Shown: positions 54,019-62,268 of the stretch, piece by piece
Layout of the letters: each line of letters starts with the position of its first letter
Position numbering within the stretch: the first letter of the stretch is position 1
NCBI GenBank assembly: GCA_010279815.1
Contig: QEOQ01000534.1
Span: 408,511 to 472,510, forward strand
From: Brachionus plicatilis
Lineage: Eukaryota; Rotifera; Eurotatoria; Ploima; Brachionidae
Direction of reading: 5' to 3'
Length of the DNA stretch: 64,000 nucleotides
Position numbers and translations under genes: made by a program
The notes under the pieces: generated by a model
Seen by the model: the letters and a program-made list of their open reading frames with translations, nothing else
What the model was told of the DNA's origin: nothing
Database searches by the model: none

Positions 54019-54636
54019 CTATCCAAAAAAGGATGTACTTTTTGTACTATCCTTTTTTAAATTTTAATTAAAAAATTTTATTTAGTTCTTGGTATAGAAA
54101 AAACGTAATTTTTTATCTATTGTATCTTTCCCTATATTCAATAAACCCGAATTCCCTTAAGCTCCTTTTATTTTTATTTTGTTAAAACGAAAATAACCTT
54201 TCAATTAACCCTAATTTGACAAAGCTCTTGACGTCTTACGACGTCAATCGCTCAGTCAAAATATGGGTAGAAACTAACTTTGACTTAATAAAAAAAGTAC
54301 AAAAAGTACGTCCTTTATGGTGTTTTTTTGTCAAAAAGTACAAAAAGTTCATTCCTTTTTTTAAGACTCTTTATGGTTTTTAAGTTTTTAAAGGATAAAA
54401 AGTTTTTAAAAGGATTCTTTTTTTTTTGTCAATAGATGAAAACTTCTTAAAATTCTGAAATTAAAAATTTGATAGCTGAGTCGTCTACTACTAATTTGTT
54501 AGAAAATTCTTGTATTGGCATTAACTCACGAAAGTTTTTAGGTAATCAAATAAGAAAATACATAGAAAGTTATAATTTTTTTAAGGCCCATTCCCTATGC
54601 TTTTTCAATCCAGTGGATTCGGTAAATCAAGAGCAT

Positions 54637-54644
54637 GTTTCGGA
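54637..54644. repeat. Left 8-bp target-site duplication of Merlin
   Basis: GTTTCGGA, repeated exactly at 56692-56699 directly after the right terminal repeat. Confidence 0.9.
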
Positions 54645-56691
54645 GGGTCTTGTCACCACCATGGACAATTGTCCCGGACAATTGATAAAATGTAAATTGG
54701 AGGACACTAAAAAAATTAATTGTCCAGGTAAAAAAATAATTGTCCACTAATTTAATTAATTGTCCATAAAAAAAAAACAAGTTTTTACGTCAATTAATTT
54801 TTTTATTTGATTTAAAAAATTGCGATGAAAAAAGCAACAAGATTTAGTTTTAATAAATCTTGTATTGTTTGACTTTTTTTGTTTTTATTTTGTTTCTCTT
54901 ATTTTGCGATTTTATTTTAACTCTTAGCAAAAATGAATAAGCCGAATGAGATTGAAAAATTTAGACTTTGTGAAGTAATGGAACTCGACGATAATTTACT
55001 GATAATAAACTGGCCTAAACAAAAAAAATTAATTCCTTCTTCAATTTTTTGTGAGATATGTAAAAAAGATTTTAATATTGTTGAACGACCAGATATTCCA
55101 GATTTGTATGCTTGGCGATGTTCGACTTGCCGTGAGCGTCGGTCCATTAGAAAAGGTACACTCTTTGAATCAACCACGTTTAGTCTTAAGATAGTCCTAA
55201 AAATGGTTTATTATTGGGCCATACAAACACGACAAGTTGACCAAGCAAAGATTCTAGAAGAAAGTCGTCAGTCTATTATAACAATGCAACAAAAACTTAG
55301 ATTAGCCGCAATCAGAGCATTAGATAAAGACAATTTCAAGTTAGGTGGTGAAGGTAAAATCGTAGAGATTGACGAATCTCTTTTCGTTAAAGTGAAACAT
55401 CACAAAGGGAAGGATTTGAAACGTCCACAAGTCTGGGTATTTGGAATGTATCAACGTGGAAAAGACCCAAAATGCCTGTTTGTTCAAATCCCCAAACGAG
55501 ACGCTTTCACTCTTCTTAATGTAATTTATGATAAAATTTTGCCTAATACAATGATCTATTCAAATTGTTGGAGTTCTTACACTCGTATCCGGCAATTAGA
55601 TAAAAGTTTCGAGCATAAGACTGTAAATCACGATCTACATTTTGTCGATCCAGATGGTACACTTACAAATAGCATCGAATCTATCTGGTGCTCAGCTAAA
55701 ACACAATTCAAGGTAATGCGAGGGGTGTCAAGAAAATTTTTAAACTCTTATCTTGATGAATTTATATGGAGAAAAAATGCCTGTGTTGATCGAACAGATG
55801 CCGGTGATGCAATTTTAGAAGTTATATCTAAGACAAATTCAATAGTAAAGAGTGAGGACTTGGTTGAACTTTTAAATGGTATGTCTTTGGAGAAGGACGA
55901 AGAAGACTTGCTTGACATCGAGGATTTTGATTTTGAAAAGTTTGAATTACCTTTATATAAAAAAGAGAATCAAGAACCTGAAGTTTTTTTAGAACAAAAC
56001 ATACAAACTTACGTTGATTTTGAACAAGAAATAGAGGTTGAAATTGATAAATTCATCGATTCAATACAAGAAGTTCTCGAATTAAATAATCTAAATGTTG
56101 TTCAACGTCAGTTTGTTCATACGTTAGCTGAAAAAAGAAACGTACGTCACACAACTGAACACATCAATGCCAATGAAAATGTATTAAAATTGTCGAAATA
56201 TTCAATTTTAGTTGGAGAAGTACATGATCGTTCAGTGACCCAATGCTCTTTAGTGAAAACTTCAACTATTAGTATTCCAAATCATCCTGCCGTTGACGAA
56301 GTTTTAAACCGCCAAGTAAAGATAAGTTAACTCCTAAGAAGCGAGATCGTCCAAAGAAGGTTGATGAAAATATTGTTGCAACAACGTCTCAGAATAAAGA
56401 AACTGAAAATAACATTTCTCAAAATAAATACAATTTAAGGATTAGCAAATCAAAAAATTGTAATTCTTAATTTAGCCTCTAATTATGCAATTTATAAAAA
56501 CTCAAAATCTTATTTAGTATAATCATAATAAAATTAATTTTTTCTTTAATTGTCCAGCACTTTATTAAATTGTCCAGGTAATTTTCTCATTGTCCGTATA
56601 TTTACAGGTAAATCTTAAACAAAAAAAAATGTCCGCAAATTTACATTTTATCAATTGACCGGGACAATTGTCCGTAGAGGTGACAAGACCC
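54645..56691 (+). mobile_element. Merlin-superfamily DNA transposon (IS1016/IS1595-like), 2,047 bp
   Basis: Ends are GGGTCTTGTCACC and its exact inverse GGTGACAAGACCC. The inverted repeats extend about 60 bases and include the palindrome GGACAATTGTCC (54663-54674 and 56662-56673) and CAATTGATAAAATGTAAAT. An exact 8-bp target duplication GTTTCGGA flanks it (54637-54644 and 56692-56699), the size expected for Merlin. It carries one transposase gene. It inserted into a gene that is now a pseudogene. Confidence 0.92.
54933..56330 (+). CDS. Merlin transposase (DDE, ISXO2/IS1595-like), probably inactive
   Basis: 465 codons, ATG at 54933. An N-terminal zinc ribbon (C40-x2-C43, C63-x2-C66) is followed by a helical region and the DDE core. 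The core has VEIDES (first Asp, about residue 147), WVFGMYQRGKDPKCLF, IYSNCWSSY, VNH then FVDPDGTLTNSIESIW, FKVMRG and SYLDEFIWRKN, the block order of IS1595-type transposases and eukaryotic Merlin elements. The second catalytic Asp, normally in an S-D-x-W context, is Asn here (codon 55563-55565), and the usual His before TN is Leu. Strand transfer should be impaired. The frame ends early: from about 56317 the next frame reads a basic tail (TPKKRDRPKK, then KYNLRISKS) to a stop near 56470, which suggests a one-base loss in an A-run. An acidic C-terminal extension follows the core. Confidence 0.88.
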   Translation: MNKPNEIEKFRLCEVMELDDNLLIINWPKQKKLIPSSIFCEICKKDFNIVERPDIPDLYAWRCSTCRERRSIRKGTLFESTTFSLKIVLKMVYYWAIQTRQVDQAKILEESRQSIITMQQKLRLAAIRALDKDNFKLGGEGKIVEIDESLFVKVKHHKGKDLKRPQVWVFGMYQRGKDPKCLFVQIPKRDAFTLLNVIYDKILPNTMIYSNCWSSYTRIRQLDKSFEHKTVNHDLHFVDPDGTLTNSIESIWCSAKTQFKVMRGVSRKFLNSYLDEFIWRKNACVDRTDAGDAILEVISKTNSIVKSEDLVELLNGMSLEKDEEDLLDIEDFDFEKFELPLYKKENQEPEVFLEQNIQTYVDFEQEIEVEIDKFIDSIQEVLELNNLNVVQRQFVHTLAEKRNVRHTTEHINANENVLKLSKYSILVGEVHDRSVTQCSLVKTSTISIPNHPAVDEVLNRQVKIS

Positions 56692-56699
56692 GTTTCGGA
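56692..56699. repeat. Right 8-bp target-site duplication of Merlin
   Basis: GTTTCGGA, identical to 54637-54644. Exact identity points to a fairly recent insertion. Confidence 0.9.
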
Positions 56700-57363
56700 C
56701 TTGTTGACGAGGGATTTTCCGTTGTATATTGCTGTCTTCTAGACTTAAAAAGTAATGGGTATCGGAGAAGAAGTGCTCTGGCAGATCTTCTGCTAAAAAA
56801 AGAAAATGTTGAAACGAATTTCAAATGTTATCTCAAAACTTTCATTGACACTCTAAATGAGAAAAAGAAAACTATAGCTGCAGACAATTCTTTGATTCAT
56901 ATGGAAATCAAGAAGGTCTTGTTGAAAAAACATCAATTTATCAGAACATTGACGTTATTAAAAAAGTATCTATACCTGTTTATGAAAGAAGGCACCCTTA
57001 GTTTTTGTTGACGAGGCATCATCATAATTTCCCGACAACTATTTCATTCTCAGAAGTTTGACTTCGAATCTCAAAGGAAGTGTTTTTGTTCTTTTTTTGG
57101 ATACATTTTCGCAATTAACTGATTTCATGCCTGTAAGCTATCAAGATCCTTCTAAAAGAATAAGTGAAAAAAAGCTTAGAGTGTTTGAACCAATTTATTT
57201 GTTGCCCAATTAGGATGTGTTCATTGATGGAAATTACGCGTAAATTAAAAATATCCAAGACTCAACCTTGTTTGAAAATGTCTGTTTGTTTGATCGGCCA
57301 TTATGGGGCTCATATATACCAAAAAAAATTCACACAGCAATTTGTATAAATCAGAGTTGTTTA

Positions 57364-58545
57364 AAAGTCCCAAAAAAAAGTCCAAGTCATAAAAAAAAAG
57401 TCCAAGTCAAGACTTTTTTTTTTTATTCTACTACCAACAACCCCCAACCCCAACTACCAGCAACTTCCAACGACCAAAAAGTACCAACGGCCAAAAATTA
57501 CCAGCGACAATAAGTACCAACTGCCTACAACTAGTTTCTATTTATTTTTTTTTTTAATTTTTAAATAAAATTTTTAAAATTTGAAAAACTAAAGGTTGTT
57601 CGATTTTTGCGATGAAATGTTCAATTATTAATAATTAATCAAATGATAATAATAGTAACGTAACTGTTCGATTTTTTAAGGTATATCATAAATAAAATTA
57701 AGACATGTCTTTTTATATCGAAAACTGGTTAAAAATTTTGACATATGACATGAACTAAAAGTCGAAAATGTACTAAAATTGAAAAAGAAGCATTTATAGT
57801 GACATGTTTTTATAAATGATCATGCTAAATAATTCGCTGATTGGTTTTTGAAAAAGTAAATGTTTTTTTATAAAGAGGATTGTTAATTTAATCTAGTTCT
57901 CTAAAGTAAGCTACTTTATCATTGCGCATCGAATTTAATCATTCAAAAAGACGTTTACAACAAATCACTTTTATTTGTTTACAATTGTTCAAAATCTTTC
58001 AGCTTTTCGCTTTTTTTCTTTTATCAAAGATTATATCGCGACTTTTAGCCAGCTAATTTGACCGCTCCTTGAAATATGTAAGTTTTTAGCCGTTTTTCCT
58101 TTTCTTTTTGTTAAATCATAGTGCTTAAATGCCGATCTTTTAAATGCCATAGTAAAAGATATTGATCGGCTAAAATTTAGCAGACTAAGCTTAAATAGTT
58201 TTGCAGGCGTGAGCTCACCATTGAAACCCGGGTAGACGCGTCTACTTGCTTTTTTTTACCTTAGAGCGTCTAATTTCTTCTTAAAAACTGAGCATACCCC
58301 TGGTTAAGCTAAGACTCATAACTAAATTTTAATTCAAATTTGTTTTAACAATGACAGTGTATATGGTTAAGAAAATGTTCTCTCTTATGACATGTCATAA
58401 AAGACGCATTTGAGTTCTCAAAAAAGATGGATTTTCGAGATTAAACAATCAAAAATTTCTACCAATGTTCTATATGAAAGAACATCTCATTATAATGCAT
58501 AATGCGTTATAATGACATGTCTTAAAAATCGAACAAATACGTTAT
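57364..58545. other. Repeat-rich intergenic region
   Basis: Begins with AAGTCC/AAGTCAAG repeats (57365-57410) and a short C/A-rich array of CAACNACC-like units (57425-57530), the most GC-rich non-coding patch here. GTTCGATTTTT occurs near 57600 and 57667 and in reverse near 58516. A perfect 16-base palindrome TTATGACATGTCATAA lies near 58385. No gene is seen. Confidence 0.5.
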
Positions 58546-58790
58546 TTAAAAAAAATATTAAAGAATTTCCAACAATATTTTTCATTGGTGGAAAAACAAT
58601 TGTCATAGAATTTTGCAAACTAATGAATGATTGCTTAAAATCTAAAAAAGACATCTTCAACAATTTTTACAAGATTGATGTGGATAATTTTTTTCTTATC
58701 GCCATAGCAATTAGTAACATAGTTGCTCATTCATTGTCAAAGATTCTGCATGTCAGTGTTTTTATAGAAATTTTGTTTATTTGTGAATAG
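58546..58790 (+). pseudogene. Internally deleted fragment of the neighbouring DEG/ENaC gene
   Basis: The stretch ATGTGGATAATTTTTTTCTT followed by ATCGCCATAGCA copies the first membrane segment of the channel at 60817. After GTTGCTCATTCATTG it jumps to TGCATGTCAGTGTTTTTATAG, which corresponds to a site about 690 bases further on in the channel gene (61700-61730). The frame is open for 92 codons but lacks the extracellular core and pore. This is a degenerate partial copy, not a functional gene. Confidence 0.7.
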
Positions 58791-59442
58791 CTTATTTTAA
58801 TTATCTATTTTTTTTCAATATGAAATTTTATTTTTTAAATTTTAATAAATAACATATAATAATAAAATTAGTGTTTAATTAATTGATAGTAAAATTAATG
58901 CTCATTTAATAAAGCTTTTTAGATAATCTTATTAACAATTCCGATTGAGCATAGACAAAATAAGAAGACCAACAAAGACCAGAAAAGCACATAAAAATCA
59001 GTCAGAATCAATAGTTGTAAGCTAAACAAAACCAATCATGCATTCATTGACTCAGATTTTGGTCGCGACCATTAGGACCATGTCTTTTTTAGAATTCCCA
59101 CTGAATACTGAATGCATTTAAGAATTTATTTTTAGGCATCAAATATTTTGAAATCTAGAATGTATTAAAAATAATCTGTCAATGGAAAGCTTGTCCAGGA
59201 AAAAATATTCAAGTAAAATATAAAGAATTCAATCAACTTATTTAGGCTATGAAAAACAATTTTATATACTAATAAAAATAAATGATTTTGTTTTATTCAA
59301 TTGAGAATTTTTTTAAAAATATTTGATGATTAAATTGTTGTCAATAAAAAGTATTTTGTAAAAATATATCTTTTTTTTTAAATAAAATTTTATTTGTTTT
59401 ACCGCATTATGTTTATGTTTGTCTGAATATATAATATTAAAT

Positions 59443-60030
59443 TTGAATATATGATCAAACATTTTTTTCCTGGTCATATTTTCTCTGATCACATAATATT
59501 TGACCAAGCTAGTCAAATTGATGATGCAAATTTTGACGTCACTTAAAATGGTCACTTAAATTTTTAACCTGATCAGCAAAAATACAATTTAAGTCACTTA
59601 TATTTGAAATTAAAAAAAAAAAAACAAAATTTAAGAAAAATTTACAAGAAATTTTAAGAAGATGATGAGTTTGAATACAATTGCGAATCATTATTAGGAT
59701 CTCCTAAAAGTTAAGAATTCGGGTCAGAAATCGGTGATATTATTGAAGATTAAGATGATGGAGATTTTTTAAAGGAAAATGAATTTGATCAGGTTTTTTG
59801 TGACGGTTCAGACAAGGTCATAGAGCGTCTGAAAGATAAAAATATAATTTTCATTAAAAAATTTAATCTTTGGAATATTTTGGTCACTTAAATTTTTTTT
59901 TGGTCACATAAAAAAAAACTAGAATCGATATTAATTTCTATATTTTATTTAAAAAAAGATTGATCACATATTTTTTGACCAGAGAATATTTGACCAGGAA
60001 AAAAAATGCCTGGTCACCTATTCAACATAA
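59443..60030. mobile_element. Decayed inverted-repeat element with TGGTCA-type repeats
   Basis: The left side has CATTTTTTTCCTGGTCATAT and TTCTCTGATCACATAATA; the right side has the inverse, GAGAATATTTGACCAGGAAA and AAAAAATG. TGGTCA/TGACCA and GTCACTTA motifs are scattered along both flanks. Between them, around 59660-59830, a decayed acidic coding stretch reads DDEFEYNCESLLGSPKS and IGDIIED with stops. It may be the N-terminus of a dead transposase, but this is not identifiable. Boundaries are approximate. Confidence 0.45.
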
Positions 60031-60099
60031 GTCACTTATGTGACCCCACTGGTCACATATCTAATTATACAAAATTTTTCTGACTCTTAAGATCTTATC

Positions 60100-60320
60100 T
60101 ATATTTTTTGTTTTTTTTGTTTTTTTTCTTTTTTCTCCCAGCCCTTTAATTATTATTTTTGTATCTCATCCTTTCATTAATAAATGAAAAATAACTTACT
60201 TTAAATTTAAAAGTTTTTAAACTGTTCTAATTATTTTATTTTATCTTATTTTATTTTATTTTTTTTTTATCTGAAGAAGCGCATGCTCGAACAGAAAAAC
60301 AAATAAATAATAATAATATC
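60100..60320 (+). mobile_element. LINE 3' end (tail only)
   Basis: Ends in CTGAAGAAGCGCATGCTCG then ACAGAAAAACAAATAAATAA. This matches the 3' hairpin and tail of the LINE at 14461 (CTGAAGGAGCTTTAGCTCGG, then ACAGAAAACAAATAAATAA), but the upstream sequence is different. It is a very short 5'-truncated insertion, or a relative that shares only the 3' recognition structure. Confidence 0.5.
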
Positions 60321-60816
60321 TAGTAAGACAAAATTAACAAAATTTTAAAATTGTTTTAAAAGAAACTCTAATAGTGTCCCTTTTTATTTTAAAGTTTTAA
60401 TTTTATTTGATGTTTAACAGCTTTGGGGAATTTAAATTAGTTTTAATTCAGCTTTTTCCAAAAACTTTAAAACGATGCTGAAATTACAAAATAACTTCAC
60501 AAATTTTCTTTTAATCAACGAAAAAGAAAACTTCATAATAATCACAATTTGAAGAAAGATTTTTCAAAATGCAACATGAACTGAATTTCACCAAACAAAT
60601 TTAAAATTGATTTCTTTTTAATTCAATTTTCGATTTATTAGAAAAAAAAACAGATTTCAATTTCATTTTTTTTCAATTTTATTCTTAGCAATTAACTAAA
60701 GAAAAGTATAAATTTTCAACATGAACTTAATAATTCATTTAAAAATAACATTAAAACAAATTAAAAAAGAATTAAATTTTTATTAAAAAAAAAAAACAAT
60801 AAAACCAGAAAATAAA

Positions 60817-62268
60817 ATGAAATATTTTTTATTATGTATCAGAAAACTTAAATTAATCAAAATGGCGAATAAAAATTTTAAACTTATTTTAAAGGAACAT
60901 TTATCGAGTTCAACGATTCATGGTCTATCTAAAATAGACAAATCTTCAACAATTTTTACCAGAGTAATGTGGATAATATTTTTTCTTATCGCCATAGCAT
61001 TTTGCTCATTCATGGTGATCAAAAATATTACGAATTTTTTAAAATATGAAACAACAACTAAAATAGAAACAAAATACGAAATTTCACCAGTTTTTCCGTC
61101 TGTTACGGTTTGTAACGTGAATTTTTTTACATCAGATTACGCAATTGAATATTTTACCAACAAAAGCAACATTTATTCCAATCCATTAAAGAAACATCAG
61201 CTATCAATTAATGAAATCTATTCGAATCCAGACTACCACAAGAACATAGACAAGTTTGGAGATCATTTTGAAAAACTTTTTATTTCATGCTTATTTAATT
61301 CAAAATCCTGTGATAATGCTTCATTTTGGAAATTTTATAATAGTCATTTATTTGGAAATTGTTTTCAATTTAACACAGACAGCAAAGACCTTTTAACCAA
61401 TTCAATACCAGGATTTTCAAATGGTCTACAAATAGTCTTAAATGTGAGTGTTCCTAGGGAATTAAGTCATCTAAATCACAGAAGAGGAGCTGTTGTTTTC
61501 ATTCATAATCATACAGAAATACCAAGTAACTTTTTAATGGCACCAGTCGGCTTCGAAACATTTATTTCAGTTTCGCGAGTTTTTATAAAAAAAATCAAAA
61601 AGCCATACACTGATTGTGATGGTGACACAGACAATCCTGATGCGTTTGATTCAGAAATTTTCAAATTTATTCATTCAAAGGGATTTAAGTATAGCCAAAG
61701 ATTTTGCATGTCAGTGTGTTTGCAGAAATTTTTATTAGAAAAATGTAACTGTTTATCTTCTTTTTATCCTTTGATAGAGCAAAATGTTCAGGTTTGCAGT
61801 AATTTCATTCATTTAATTGAATGTGCTCGCAGCAATAGGTATGAATTTTCATCCAACTCGGAGATTTCCGGTTCTTGTTTGGCCATGTGTCCATTGGAAT
61901 GTGAAAGTTCAAGATTAGAAAAAACTTATTCCATGGTTGACTTTTTAAATCAAGAATGGGAGGAAATTGTACAGCACTTTTTTAACGAAACAGGACTTGA
62001 AGAAAGAAAACTTAAAGAGGAACTTTTGTCAATAAATATTTTTTATGAAGATTTAGATTATACTTTAATAAGTGAAAGAGAAAGTTTTAATTTAATTTCA
62101 CTTATTTCAAATTTAGGAGGAATAGCTGGATTATTTTTAGGCGCGAGTTTTTTAAGTCTTTTAGAATTTGTTGAATTGTTCGTAAATTTTATAATTGTAT
62201 GGACTAAAAAGCTAAGTAAAGGAGACAAAATAGTAGAAATAAAAAAAAAGAATCAAAATTTTGGATGA
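60817..62268 (+). CDS. DEG/ENaC-family sodium channel subunit, intronless
   Basis: 483 codons in one exon; sodium-selective, usually trimeric channel of the plasma membrane (degenerin, ENaC, ASIC, FMRFamide-gated group). Visible: STIHG with the gating His-Gly (residues 35-36); first membrane segment about 50-70 (VMWIIFFLIAIAFCSFMVI); FPSVTVCN at the start of the extracellular loop; Cys-rich loop with FCMSVCLQKF and KCNC; second membrane segment 429-462 with the selectivity filter GAS (442-444) in LFLGASFLSLLE; short basic tail. Length is near the family norm. A second in-frame ATG at 60862, in a better context (AAAATGG), would remove 15 residues and may be the real start. Ligand and physiological role cannot be read from sequence. 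A possible poly(A) signal AATAAA lies at 62565. Confidence 0.92.
   Translation: MKYFLLCIRKLKLIKMANKNFKLILKEHLSSSTIHGLSKIDKSSTIFTRVMWIIFFLIAIAFCSFMVIKNITNFLKYETTTKIETKYEISPVFPSVTVCNVNFFTSDYAIEYFTNKSNIYSNPLKKHQLSINEIYSNPDYHKNIDKFGDHFEKLFISCLFNSKSCDNASFWKFYNSHLFGNCFQFNTDSKDLLTNSIPGFSNGLQIVLNVSVPRELSHLNHRRGAVVFIHNHTEIPSNFLMAPVGFETFISVSRVFIKKIKKPYTDCDGDTDNPDAFDSEIFKFIHSKGFKYSQRFCMSVCLQKFLLEKCNCLSSFYPLIEQNVQVCSNFIHLIECARSNRYEFSSNSEISGSCLAMCPLECESSRLEKTYSMVDFLNQEWEEIVQHFFNETGLEERKLKEELLSINIFYEDLDYTLISERESFNLISLISNLGGIAGLFLGASFLSLLEFVELFVNFIIVWTKKLSKGDKIVEIKKKNQNFG

Larger units (their letters stand above)
53041..54356. mobile_element. Inverted-repeat DNA element with 60-bp terminal arrays
   Basis: The left side starts with GGATGTACTTTTTGTAC and TAAGTCAAAGTCAAAGTTAG. 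The right side carries the reverse: TAGAAACTAACTTTGACTTA followed by AAAAAGTACAAAAAGTACGTCC at 54260-54315, and a second shorter copy to 54356. An extra copy in the left orientation sits at about 54000-54048. No transposase is recognised. It may be a non-autonomous element that carries a host-like or element-encoded antisense gene. Boundaries are approximate; no target duplication was established. Confidence 0.5.
54469..57363 (+). pseudogene. Decayed gene of unknown family, split by the Merlin insertion
   Basis: Left piece 54469-54644 reads NLLENSCIGINSRKFLGNQI and KAHSLCFFNPVDSVNQEHVS. The right piece starts at 56700 with LVDEGFSVVYCCLLDLKSNG and continues, after a frameshift near 57003, with LVFVDEAS, LRSLTSNLKGSVFVLFLDTF, PSKRISEKKLRVF and FDRPLWGSYI to about 57360. 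In-frame stops at about 57024, 57212 and 57240 show it is dead. The LVFVDEAS segment looks like a Walker B box of a P-loop NTPase, a resemblance rather than an assignment. The two pieces join at the target duplication GTTTCGGA but are out of frame by one base, so decay or an indel accompanied the insertion. Confidence 0.55.
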
